64,000 nt of DNA from Fennellomyces sp. T-0311 (taxonomy: Eukaryota > Mucoromycota > Mucoromycetes > Mucorales > Lichtheimiaceae). A program made the translations under genes and the position numbers. Below the pieces are notes generated by a model. It saw only the letters and a program-made list of their open reading frames with translations, was not told where the DNA came from and ran no database searches. The stretch is taken from positions 372,001 to 436,000 of the forward strand of contig JALLLT010000008.1 of assembly GCA_025266875.1 (NCBI GenBank). Reading direction: 5' to 3'. Below are positions 1-12,095 of this stretch, piece by piece. Numbering within the stretch: the stretch's first letter is position 1; each line of letters begins with the position of its first letter.

Positions 1-2339
1 TACTACTCCCAGATTCTTTTATGCGATCAAAATCTTAAATACAAGCAGACTTCAATTCAAGTACTAGATCATTTTCTCCTTAATGGAGGGCTCTATACCT
101 CAGAACTATGGAGGAAGCTCTGCTGGAATTAGACGTAGCATGTAAATAGATAAAACCGTAGCACCATTATTATGACCTTTAAACGAGAAGGACCTTATAA
201 CCATCGTTTTAAATACAGATCTTATGAATCTTTCATATATGTGCAGAGTACATTTCTAAACATTTGTACTCCATTTAATAGTTGGTGATATCCTTGCCTA
301 ACAGAAATTTTTAGCAGAAGTTAACAAAATAAAACGACAGTAGTCTTTCCTTTGGATTCCGTACGTCCTATAAAGATTTCTCCATGCTTTTGGACTAGAT
401 TCGAACTTCTGGTCACCAAGATCTATTTGGTCTATGCAAGGGATGCATTCCGATTTTAGATGAGTACATTTTCCTTAGTTACTGAGACTTCTGAACGGTT
501 CGATGATCATACTACAATGCATTCGTAAATTCTGAATTAGCAGAATAGACTCGGTAATGTATGTAATTAGTCTCATGCATCTGCATAAGAGTAGTATACT
601 TTAAAACTGGGGTGGCGTCTGCACAGGCACTGCGTTCAGTACATACGCATTTCCTTTTATATTCTTTTGAGAAGGTTAATTCCATATGCTAGCCTAATAG
701 AGAATAAGGTACAGCTTCTGCGGATTGTGCATTTGATATTAAGCATAGATATGAATACGCTACATATGTGGATTTACAATAAAATTTCATGGAGAAAATA
801 CTTCTACTGTAATAAGAACGAACTATGTAGTGCGGTAGGATATTTTGAAAAAATTAGTTCAATAGCAGTAGTAATGACCGAGCAGGGCGGTTTCCAAGAG
901 CCTAATTAAGTCTTGACCTGGGCATTAATGCCAATTTTTAGTGTAATACATATGTAGTTCTTGGTTAACCTCGCAGCTTTACGACGCTGCACAGGCTTGG
1001 AGTGGATGAGCGCCTATTTAAAACTTAAGTTATTGTTGTAATGCATTTCTGTCTTCAAGTCCATACATTCTTGATAATTGTCCATTTTTGTTAAATCACG
1101 CTATTATATACTTTACTATTCCAGCCTTCTAGCCTCATAGAATTGTACCACCACATCGTACGCTGTATCAACTCTCCTCCTACCAGATAACATGCATAAC
1201 CTGTGTGCAGCAAATAATATATTCCATCTGTACTGTGGTCTAAACGCTTGCATATGCTAACCACATGTAAAACCTGTGGACAAGCTTAGCCCCCCCACAT
1301 ATACATACCAAGTTGTAAATAATGAGAAGATATCATAGAATCAGCGGTACTGTTTTCTGGGGTCTTGAAAAATACATTTATATATGGCATATATCTAAGT
1401 TCCTTACTATGTATATTTGTTAACATGTTGATACGATCCTTGACTTCATTGTCGATATATACGAGGACGATAGATTTAAAGAGCACCAATTCATGAGAAG
1501 TTTTATGCACCAATATATTTTTAATTCAGTACTGACCAACAGTTCACGCGGTTACGTGTCTAAAGTAGTGTTCCTTAAAATTTAGTATCTGAGAAGACAA
1601 GTGACAAGAGCGTAATAAAAATTGATGCTTGACGATGTATAGCACTACCTTTTTACTTGGCGCCCATATTCTTTCTCCAGGTGCCCGTTGATTCTCATCC
1701 TTTTGAGCAATCTGCAATTCCTGTCATAATTTTTAATGACGAATACGCATAAACATATTCAAACCACAGCCAATGATGGTATAGTCGAGAAATAATATCT
1801 ATAAATAACAAGTCTGTATGGACTATGATACTATTATCCGAGATTTAAAGCTACTACAATTGCAAATGATCAATATTAACTAAATGAATCCTTTTAATAC
1901 AGTACTTTATAGATAAGAAGTTCATGAACACCATTCACCAATGTGCATTTTCTCCAAGTACGTATATTAAATTATCATAAAACACTCATCTTGTTTTCGC
2001 TGTGTGAGGCGTTTTCTATTAATTTTATTAAAAAAAGCTTGCAAGTGGAGGAGCATCAACAGGTCGTGCAGTGGCTGTGGTTGTTGTGTAACGAGAACTC
2101 TGATGATCAAAAATACGGTAACTAATTCACTGGATCTTTCAGATTTGAGACAAGGATATATTACTGTAGGTACAGCAGTAGATTTTCGTATACAAGCTAG
2201 TACAGAAACTCCTGTGAATAAGCAATATCACTAAACTATTTTGAACTATTTTGTGGAATAACTGAGCATTAGATACGCAAGATCTTGTTGTTTCTGGGTA
2301 TCATTCAAACGCCTATATATAAAGCCTATCATTTCAGAA
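1..2339. other. Gene-poor AT-rich stretch
   Basis: No open frame here shows recognisable domains; all are short and use rare starts. A minus-strand frame around 310-400 reads like a piece of a conserved protein, but it is too short to assign. I see no RNA gene. Confidence 0.5.
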
Positions 2340-4212
2340 TGACCGGAAAAGTTTTGCTTGGCAATCAACCTACTCCCCAAAGCAGCAAATTCACTCATCT
2401 GCTTCTCCAACGGCAGCAGTCCATCAATTTACAATGAAAGTTAGGACACCTTCATCGTTGGAAAACTTGAAGTAGGACCTCGCATGTCCACCAACCTCAT
2501 CTACAATCTTCAACAACAAATGGCTGACGCACTAAAGTTACGCGCACCTATCTTGGAGAAGAAGTCGAACCTTACAGAGGAACTCAAGGACGCGTTGCAA
2601 GTCATGCAGTAAAACCAACGCAAGTGTAGCGTGTATTTGCGAGCGCGAAACTTTACTCCAGGCAAGAAGAGCTGCAAAAAACCATTGACTTTTTTCTCAA
2701 AGCCTCATGGGCTGGTCCAGAGGAAGGTTATTACTCGTTAAAGGAGTAGGAACTAGTCAAGGTAGACGAGTGATTGAAACATGGTGTCGATTTTATCGCC
2801 ACAGCACCTTACGACATTGTGTGTAACATTCTCGGTTACTTTTGGTCAAACGATGCGTTAGTCTGTACAAAGATTTGTGGCTGCTGGTGACGAGTGATTC
2901 TGGGCTATCCTGTGCCCTGGAAAATGACTTATCTAACTCATATATCCTGGTATTAAGGGTTTAATGTGATCCCTGCTGTATCTCTTCATATCCAGCGCCT
3001 GTCATTGGCTTTTGGTAAGAGCCTGAAAAGTCTTTAAATTTCTCAGTACGTTGCAATTTCCTCGTTTGCGATATTTGAAGATTGTCGATACAATCAGTAG
3101 TAAGTAAAAGCGTCCAATCGAAACTATCGAACTTCTTTTTAACATGACACATACTTTCATGACTCTTTTCAACTATAGATAACCCTTTTTGCACAACCCA
3201 TCATGCCAGGCCTTACATCTGATGGCCAGTATGTTGATGGGGTCCAAAATATATGCAAGAATCGAATTATCTCTCGGAGGGCTTTTGGTGATTTGTTCAA
3301 ACCTTGCCGGTGTTGATCTTCCGGTGAATAATATTACGGACTATATCACAGGATTGTCAATTACAACGTTATTGGCAGGAAGTTACATCACTACCAAACC
3401 TCCAATAAGCCATAACAATTTAGTATCACTCTTTAAATGCGCACCATATCTCCGGAAAATTCTTATTCGTCCGAGTGACCCCCCCCTTCCAATGGCACCC
3501 CAGATATCGCATCATTTATTGAGCACTATTGTCCGGAGTTGTCTCACCTGTTTACTGATTTTGGTAGCTATATCGACTTATTTCAATGGCCAGATGGTCC
3601 GCGTGAGTCTAGCGGCCGGCTAGAGCATGTGTCCCTTGGCAATGTTAGATCGACAGCGCCGTTGTTATCAAAATTCGAACTGATGACAGATACTTTACGG
3701 TCACTTCATATCAAGGCAGTTGGTAACAGACTTGATAGTATTTTGGCGGATTTGTTAACTTTATCATTCTTTGTCATGCACAAACTAACCTAGTTGATAA
3801 TTGAAACGAATACAAATTCTGCGCTCAATCGGCATCTCCTCCACTGCAAGTATTTCGATAGTTAAAAGTGGTTACAGCGGTTAAACATAAGCTTTTTAAC
3901 CACTTGTACTACCATTCACCAAAATTCACCAAAAATTACTTGCAGTGCCCGATATGCTACATATCCACCCCTCCGTAAACTCTGTGGATTATGGAATGTA
4001 TCACCCCTGACAATGTATTTGCTGCCGTAGCCAATATCGAGACCCTTCATGATCTGGAATTAAACGACATCCCCCCTAGCGGTCAAGGCTTCCATGAATT
4101 TATTGAGAAGCAAGCAAGACAAGAATCGCCTACCTTGAAGTCCTTGAATATCTCTTGCACTGACATCCCGAGCAACATAGTACATGACACTACAAGAATT
4201 AAAAGTCTCTAA
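2340..4212 (+). pseudogene. Decayed F-box/LRR gene
   Basis: The plus strand keeps pieces of an F-box protein (substrate adaptor of SCF ubiquitin ligases) in several frames. A segment near 2805-2880 reads as an F-box core (PYDIVCNILGYFWSNDALV). It is preceded by a coiled N-terminal stretch from about 2482 that runs into a stop codon. Downstream, 3189-3790 gives leucine-rich-repeat-like sequence (a CPELSHL motif), but the frame changes near 3530. 3991-4212 gives a last LRR-like segment (ETLHDLELNDIPP). A CACTG-ended MITE lies between these last two blocks. Several stops and shifts make a working product very unlikely. It resembles the loci at 28.4 and 44.5 kb. The outer limits are approximate. 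Confidence 0.65.
3842..3947 (-). mobile_element. MITE, copy 1 (CACTG terminal inverted repeats)
   Basis: A 106-base element starts CACTGCAAGTA and ends TACTTGCAGTG. It contains an inner palindrome built on GGTTAAACATAAG and TTTTTAACC. It is homologous in reverse orientation to the copy at 29982-30133. Flanking 3-base sites are CTC and CCC, so any target duplication is worn. Short size, no coding capacity and CACTG ends point to a non-autonomous DNA transposon, possibly of the CACTA group (inference). Its right end forms a splice-acceptor-like TTACTTGCAG and its left end a donor-like GTATTT. Confidence 0.75.
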
Positions 4213-4749
4213 AAATTGACGTTTGATAATATTATTAGTGAGCTTCAGTCTATATCTGGTGTAGATGAGTTTGCATGACTTGTCTTCGAGCAATCGTATT
4301 CGAAGTACCTCTGCATACCCCAATATATAGAATTGTCGGATAATCCTCTAAGACGCATTGCAAGCAGCAAGAGCCTAGAGGTATTAAAACGAGACTGAGA
4401 ATCTCACTGAGGATGTCTACCATATATTGTAGCACTTGTTTGTACATAGACCTTTTATATCCTAAATTACTGATGAGTAGCAATAAATCAATCCCGTAAC
4501 TGTATAAAGATCAACATTAACGAACTGGGAATAGAGTTCAAAATCTTTCTGATTGGCCTGACTTCCACGGTACTTGGGATGAAAATGTGAATCAAACTTT
4601 GAGCTCTAGTGTTAGCTACTGCGGAAACTATTTATTTATAAAATCAGTCGAGTGCTTTACCAATTAAGCCAAACCATACTGGAAAGCAAACATGTACTGA
4701 AATCCGGGAGGACTTTAGAGCTACTACAGGTAACAAAAAATATCGCTCA
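4213..4749. other. Spacer with a possible half-tRNA relic
   Basis: No coding potential is apparent. Around 4640-4672 the minus strand reads like a tRNA D-arm plus anticodon-stem start (GGCTTAATTGGTAAAGCACT), but no matching 3' half follows. At best it is a relic. Confidence 0.3.
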
Positions 4750-6244
4750 CTAAAATTTTGAAAGCTTCGGACTATGCATAGTACAACACACTCTTTCAGT
4801 CAGTTTCTCGATCTCGGGCACTAAGTAACGTTATTTGTTAGTCAACCAAAGAATAATTTAATACCATGCTAAGTTTGCATACCAACTAAATCCGGATTTT
4901 CAGCTGGTAACATATGTGACCCAACGACAGTGCCTAACGTAATCAAAGGTGATTGCATAGCCATATCGTCTGGTGCCCCATTGATAATAATGTCTCTAGA
5001 TATAGCTGCTGTGTAAGAATACGTGGCACCTCTCTTTATTAGATAGCCATCTTCCAATATGAGACCTACTTGGTTGATTCAGTACAAAAGATCAAATGAG
5101 CTGGGATTGAAAGTGCCTTGAGTGACTGGAAAACTATCAAAGCAACATAAACGTCGCCCCAGATGTGAGCCTATTAATAAGCGAACATGTCAATGGTGTG
5201 GTAATTAAGTATAACAAGATTAAAGCACACACATGCTCTTGCTGCTTAGTACACTTGAGCTTAACAGAACCATCCTCTGCAGTGTACAACCCATAATTCT
5301 TTTGTATGATGCGGTGATACAAATCTAGTAAGTATTCACAAACAATAGCTATCAATAGAATATCCAACTAAGCAAGCCTTACCACATAATTATCCATTGC
5401 CTCGGGATGAAATTTTCGCCAAAAAGCATGTCTCAATAACTTTTCCCGACATTCATCACTGTATTTTCTCAACGTATAAGTACACCGGTTAGAATACATA
5501 TTGCTTTTGTTTATTACCGACTCGGCCAGGTATCACGTCTCTTTAGCGCGCTGATCGAAAGAGACTTGCTCTCTCTGGTAGCGTAATCGACAATATAGTC
5601 TCTTGCTATCAGCTCTATTCCACAAAGCCCATCAAATGTTTTTGGAGATATCATCTCTGCCAAGAACCTACTCGACCAATAAGTTTAAGAGTATATAATA
5701 AGCGACGTGCAAGTCGGTAGGTTTATTTTGTACTTACGTAACACATGCACCAGAACTATGTCCTATTCCGATTATCTTGTCATAGGTAGTGTTTTGTTTT
5801 GCATCTGCAATAACTTGCAGTAAATCCAGTCCAGCTGTCATCCAGCTCACTGCAATGTACATTCAATTAGCATATTACATTTCCAATGCAACCAGCATGC
5901 TGTTACAAAATAGAACTCTTCATACCAGGTTTTGTTTCGTCTTGTATGCCAGAGTTCAAACGTGACGAATCACCATGATTACGTTTATCCCATGCGATAA
6001 AGTCAACATGCACATCATTGTACTTATAAATGGAACGTAGCCTCGCAATAAAGCGACGCATGAGAGGATGGAGAAGCTCTTTGTGAAACCCTGAACCATG
6101 AGTCCAGATAAACGCTATCTTGCGGCGAAAAGACTGGTCGACAACCGGAAATTCGTGTTTTTCAACAATAAGTCGTAGCTCCTTATAGCCTTCTGTAGAA
6201 GGATGTACAGGAATATCGTAGGTTTTCTTTGGAGTTAGGCGCAT
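4750..6244 (-). pseudogene. Alpha/beta-hydrolase (lipase/esterase-like) gene with one apparent frameshift
   Basis: Seven exons can be read on the minus strand: 6244-5926, 5849-5738, 5667-5518, 5458-5383, 5298-5233, about 5125-4884, and a last short one ending at the stop 4752-4750. Exon 1 has a hydrolase start (WTHGSGFHKELLHP) followed by DKRNHGDS. Exon 2 carries the nucleophile elbow GHSSGA. The penultimate exon has the catalytic-histidine region GSHMLPAENPD. The arrangement resembles peroxisomal Lpx1-type fungal hydrolases (family knowledge; substrate unknown). All joins keep phase except within the sixth exon, where the frame encoding SLKALSIPAHLIF must shift by one base near 5070-5080 to reach DGYLIKRG. 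This is either a real lesion or a small intron that I cannot resolve. If the latter, the gene is intact. Confidence 0.65.
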
Positions 6245-9200
6245 TATTCCCCTAATGTTAAAGGTCCTACGTATAAAAATAGATGATAATTTGTATCAGC
6301 TAACCACTGAACATATGTATAGCAGTGTTGAAGCGGTATTACTGAGTATTTGAAAGCACTATCCTAGGCTTTTATAGTACTTTAAAAGAAAAAAGATGAT
6401 GCTAATAAACATGGACAAAATTGATAACTAACATTTTATACCTGTCGATGGCTATAGGTGCATATTTATATAGTCGGGTTACTTCCGGCATAAATGAATG
6501 CGCTTGTATGTATCAATATATCACAATTATAATATTTTACCATTCGTTCATACAAAGACTTGTTTATCAAAAACTTATGTATTTACTTGCAGTGGACTGT
6601 AGATCGGCCGTGTTGGGATGAATTATTGCTTGCTTTACGTAGATTTGAGATATGCATATAGGATACTAATATGAAAGTTTACACACCGGAAAAAATGAAC
6701 TACTAGGAAACATGAGTAATCCAGTGACTTTTACGGATTAGACGGTAAATTATGGTCGATCGTTAAATGACAGACGTAATAATTTTAGCGTCGTATTAAC
6801 GGGCCGTCGGTAAGAATTGCGGGTCAACCTTGATTTTTATCTATTATTAACTTCACCAAACCTCTTGTTTTACGAAGTTTTAAAGTTACTTTAAAAAGCA
6901 TTTTTTCTCTTATTTATAGGCACATAAAGTTTTCCTCCTTTTGCTCGCTGCATCACAATAGCAGCATAATTTTTCATTCAATTGCATGCTGTTACCTCAT
7001 TTACTGAATCTCCGAATTATGTCGTGTGACACTTCTCAACGGGTTTCTATAGCTCAAAAGTTATGATTTATTTTATGGGAGGTAATAAACCTGCTCGTAG
7101 AGGTATTAGGTGTCTCCTTTGCGGTTCGAATGTTTCGTTACATTATTACAGAAGTATGATGTATTACATGCATGAAAAAAACATAAAGGCGAAAAAAGCA
7201 GGTCGGTGTAGTTAGAGACGGAAGATGCGCAGCGGGAATAGCTACTACTATAGTTCCATTGAGAGCCTTGCAGAATCACAAACTTAATATGTGATTTCCT
7301 TGGGGAGATTGGTCAATTCTAGGCGCTATAACCATGTCTGGGCCGGCTAGAATTAATTGTTTTTTTCACTATACGGACCTTACAAAAATATAATGACGTT
7401 AGACTATCTATATTGAGCGACGTTATGCATATTTAGTTGAGTATATCTAGCATAAAAGAAAAGTACTCGGATAATGAAGCAATCAACGAATTTTATGTAG
7501 TAAATCTGATATGTAATGCCAACAAAAGGTATAGAGTATACTATAGTGTAGATGCCCCCCCCTGGGATATAGCGTAAAATGTCATCCGTCTATATAGCAA
7601 GCAATTACATAGCATGAAAGTCTTTTGGCTTATGAACAATCCCTCTTGCATCTTTGTATGATCTTTGGTTGGAGGCCCCTTAGTTGAAAAAGTATTGGTT
7701 TTATTGGGAAGACCTTGAAGGCCTCTTAGAATATCATCCGGTGACCGAGTTGGTGGCACGCAACCGCGTTTAAGTACAGCTGTTGCCAAGGCGCTGCTGT
7801 ACAGCGTCAAGTACTAGATGATCAGCGCAATCACTTGATTTACCGAATGGAAACTTATTCCTATGGCGGTCAAATCTCGGGATACATTGACCGAAATAAT
7901 GGATATGGGTATGTGAAGCTTCTCCATCCTGCTGTCCACACTCCTCCAGAACAACAGGAGTTTATTGAGACTGAGATGCCGCAGTACATAGTGTGATAGT
8001 GTGGAAGAGCTTAATACTCAATCTCTGTGCCACCGTATTGTTGCTCGTCTCGAACAGCTGCTAGTATCGTTACCTAGCCACAGGTAAGTTAAAGCGGTTG
8101 ATACGATGTCGATACGATGACGAAGCAGTAGGTATATACAACATGGTCTCCGCAAGTCGAAGGGCAATATAAGCTGCACGAAAACCAGCTTACTTCAACT
8201 ATCAGACACATTGATAGAGGTACCAACGGCATCGAAAAGGTATGTGTAAGATAATTGATTTTTCACCAAATACAGGATTATGTATAAATAAGTATAATTT
8301 GTAGTGCGTACTCAACTTTCTTCAATTGCAATGAATCCCTTCTTTTTATATCCCCAGATAACCCTGGCTTCCACAACTTTTACGCGGCAAACGTCAAAGA
8401 AAACTTGGCAAAATTGCAATTTGCAACATGAAATGTATTTCATTGTAACAGAGGGCAATCTGGTCCGGGTAATTGCAAACTCATGCATGCCGTATATTAT
8501 CCAGTGATTCTTGTGGCAACGCAACAACATGCAAATAAGCCAACATATTGAACGAATTGTCAAGAAACACCCTCTCCCAAATTTTAAAAGCATTGATATA
8601 CGCAACAATTTTTGGGGCAAATTCTCACAGTGCAGAAAGCGGCGATCCACTATATTCATTTTACTGATTCAACGCCATAGTACTATTAATTAGCTGTGTA
8701 ACACCAGTCCAAATTGACAGTCATCAGAAAATTGATAGTCATCACATGGGATATGCCTTTCAATGCCATCGGTGTACTACAGAAAACAGCAATGAACTGA
8801 TCCCATTTGCCGGCTCTACCTGTGTTGCGGTTTTCCCATAATGTTTTAATAACCGCATCTGTATAAGGCTATTTCTCCAATGCATGTTCTATTAAAAACA
8901 CGATATCATCGAGAAAAGCCTAAAATATATTAATGTATCAACATATTAGGCTTGGCGTATTTACGCCATGAAAATGTTACTAATCAGGAAGAAAAGAAAA
9001 ACAGGGCTGTCAAGAAAATGAGGCTTTTTTTTCTGTACACGTGAAGTCCTTCACGTAAATGGTCAAATAGTCTGGACCCATCCATTAACATTCAAATTTA
9101 CATCGGCGACCTCTCCGATGAAGATATGTCAAATGAACATTATGTAAACTGGTAGATAAACACCTTAATGGATCAAACACTTTTGCTCATGATTTTTGAT

Positions 9201-9718
9201 ATTGGATAAAAAAAACTATGTATAGATTGATGTCCGGAAGAACGTTCTTACCATAACACATGTTCATCGACGTAATGCAATAAATGAAAGAAATAACTGG
9301 TGTCTAAATTAGGTGAAGGAATACGCCATACCAAAATAAAAAGTGTAATATAAGTTGTAGATATGCAGGGGATGATTAGCATATAATATTCATGCTGAGC
9401 CTGCTAATTACTTATTTAGGCATGGTGTTGTAAGTATCATGGATATAGGAATTTATCACGTCAATGGTATAAATCAGGTGCGTTGGTGTGTTCTGCAATA
9501 TATAGACAGCGCAGCAATACAGTGAGTGACTTGAGGACCTGTATAGGTAGAAGATAGTACTCACTAACCTAATTCCTGATATATGCTACGCAGGTACTGT
9601 TAAAGCCTGGCTTGGTATCGACACTATGCTGATAAAACTAACGCCATACCATATACTTCAACGGACGCATAGCACTTTTTTTATTTCAAATTTTCACACT
9701 TAAGAAGAAATAAATTTT
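6245..9718. other. Long gene-poor stretch
   Basis: No gene with support. A plus-strand open segment at 7847-7996 (starts METYSYGGQISGYIDRNNGY) and another near 8327-8430 look protein-like but end in stops and match nothing I recognise. They may be relics. A TTACTTGCAGTG near 6585-6596 matches one end of the MITE family, but no partner end is visible. Confidence 0.4.
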
Positions 9719-11657
9719 TCAATATCGCTTGGTAAAAGAAATCGTAAGATGGTCAGGCTTAATAACGCCAAGGCCGGATGTCTTAAGCATATCCTTGTGG
9801 ATGGAATCAGCAGGCAAACTCCACTCGTACTTGCGAACTAAAACGTGTACCATCAGCTTCTCGAAAGTATTGTGCTAGGAAAAAAAAAACATACGTAGCA
9901 TGGGCAAGAGAACGCGTTGTTCGACCAAACTAAAATTCATGCCAATGCATTGACGCGCTCCATTGCTGAAAGGAATCCAGGGCATGCCATCGATCTGTTC
10001 CGCTTCACCACCTGGAGCGAATCGTTCCGGATCAAAAACATCAGGGTTTTTCCAAACCGTGGGATTGTGATGAAGCTCGTATAGGTCCAAAGTAACCTTG
10101 GTGCCTTTGGGAATAAAAACGCCGGAGAGCTCCGTATCTCGTGTAGCAAGACGAGCAACTGTGCTAACAGCGGGAGGATGAACTCTCAAAGCCTAGTTGG
10201 CTTGTAAGAAAAGAGTAAGTGTTGATAGTTGGCAGATTTACTTCTTTGATGATCATATTGATATAGGGCAAATCACGTGTTTGTTCCAAAGTCGGTAAGA
10301 TATCACTTCCATCACCAAATACGCGAATAGCTTCTTGGCGTGCGCGTTCCTGGATATCCTATATATAATATATTACTAATCCATGAACCAGCAGAGTGGG
10401 TATACTTACTGGGTTTACTGCCAAATGATAAACAATAAAGGAAATGGCCGCGGCAGTCGTCTCGTGACCAGCCAAAAAGAAAACACACAAGTTGCTCTAA
10501 ATACTGGGGAAATTACCAAAAAAGGCAAATCAGAAAAACTTTATACACTAATTAGTAATCACCTGGAGTTCTTCATCGGATAGGCGTCCTTGACCTTCTA
10601 TTTCGGCTTGGATCATCAAGGTCAGCAGATCTTTTTCCCCGTCTTGTGCATCAGTAAGTTCCAGACGTTTCTGCTCGGCAATGGCATTGATCTTGCTCAG
10701 AAACAAGGTCAATTCTTCGTGCACTTTGCGGCGTTCGGGGATCCAGTTTTTAAAATTACGTTCAATGGAAGGGAACATAAAGTATAAGGGCTTTTGTGCG
10801 CTTGAAACTAAAAAGTTGTACCGTGTGACCCATTCATTTGTTTGGTCGTTCAGCGCGTTAAAGTGAAAGCCAAACGCCGATTCGCCTAAAATGTCCAAAG
10901 CCCATCGTTGTGACAGTTCATGAATATCAGTACTGGGCGAGATCAGATCAAGCATCTTTTGCGAATGCTTGCCAAAGATTTGAACTGGAATTGATCGATG
11001 GAAAGCAGGATTGACAACCTTTTGTTTAAAGTTTTAGTTTCGTTTGTTTGTTTGGAGACGCTTACGGTAAGTCTGGAACGGGCTTACTTTGCGCTGTTCT
11101 TTCCATTGATGACCCGTAGTGAACAGAATATTGGGTCCAAGCAAAAGACGTCCAGCCAATGTGCCTCGACGCCTCTTCACCGATGTATCCGCCTTGGGAA
11201 ACAAATCTAAAGATGTTCTTTTGTCGTCAAATAAAGGAGTAGATCTGAAAATACTTTACCATTTTGCATCAAGATGGACTTTACCGCATCAGGACGGGTA
11301 ACATGCACAGTCCAGCCAACATTATCGAATCGCTAAAAGTGAGTGCGGTTGAATACACATATACATGAAGCGGCCTAAAAGGCAGATCGAAAAACGCACT
11401 ACATAGAGGCCGTGGTCAGATCGAGAGGCCGTGGGAAGCGTTGTTTCCTTTGAAAACTGATCAATTGGCTTTGCAGTTAGTCCTTTGAGCACGGCGAAAA
11501 AAGGCGCTTGAGGAATATGGCGCAAGGGGATCGGTGGAGTGGTAATCTTTGCATAGAGCCAATAAAGGGCAAAGGCAAATGTCGCCAGTCGGACTGACCA
11601 AGGATTGTCTGTCGCGGCGGATTGAATAAAGCCCAATGATTGGAGAAGAAATGGCAT
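9719..11657 (-). CDS. Cytochrome P450 monooxygenase (1)
   Basis: A multi-exon microsomal P450. It uses haem and electrons from P450 reductase to oxidise an unknown lipophilic substrate at the ER membrane. The start at 11657 gives an N-terminal hydrophobic anchor (LATFAFALYWLY) and a proline hinge (TTPPIPLRHIP). Later exons show GTLAGRLLLGPNILFTTG (near 11140), the I-helix AGHETT (near 10480), the K-helix E-x-x-R split by an intron (IIKE then ALRVHPP, near 10190), and PERFAPGG. The haem loop is FSNGARQCIG (near 9950-9980), with the cysteine ligand present. The last exon ends RKYEWSLP...SFTKRY with the stop at 9719-9721. All landmark motifs are intact. It is a close paralogue of the gene at 36.0-38.0 kb. 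I do not assign a CYP family. It is divergent from the phosphatase gene across 438 bases. Confidence 0.9.
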
Positions 11658-12095
11658 TGGATGGAAAGGAGGGCAAGCACAGTTTCAGTTCAGAAAAAAG
11701 AACCATCGTAATATAGGAACGTGGGACGAAAATCCATTGGTCAATTAATTTAAAGTGGTTATAAAATTAGATGCAAACACCAACGCAGCATGAAACGTCA
11801 AGTGCACACGCACGTACGCTCTGGCTTTCTCGCCGTTAGGGTGGGCGGTATGCTGTCTCTCCAGAGCACCGGCCTGTTTGCAAAGGTCCCAAGGTGTAAA
11901 GGCAAAGGGCGGCTTACTTGAATGAGCAGAATCTGTCCGCGCTTTTTGAGAATCCGCAAGAGAAAAAAATCAATAAAGATACAAACAATATATATTCGCT
12001 TGCCCTTCAATCAAATGAACCATCATATTCCCTCTTTCTCTTTTCGCTGACCTCCCCTTCCTCTCCTTTTTCTTTCTCTTTCTTTCTAAAAAAAT
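11658..12095. promoter_or_regulatory. Divergent promoter region between P450 and phosphatase
   Basis: 438 bases separate two start codons on opposite strands, so both promoters must lie here. The phosphatase side ends in a long CT-rich tract (about 12030-12090) directly before the ATG. Such leaders also precede the LRR and Ccc1 genes in this window. Confidence 0.55.

Noticed and set aside
4640..4672. tRNA-like D-arm on the minus strand
   Set aside because: Only the D-arm and part of the anticodon stem fit; no anticodon loop, T-arm or acceptor pairing follows.
6585..6596. Possible third MITE copy (TTACTTGCAGTG)
   Set aside because: Only one end matches and no inverted partner or inner palindrome is present; chance match is possible.
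7541..7810. 89-residue minus-strand open frame
   Set aside because: No recognisable motif and no splice continuation; not supported as a gene.
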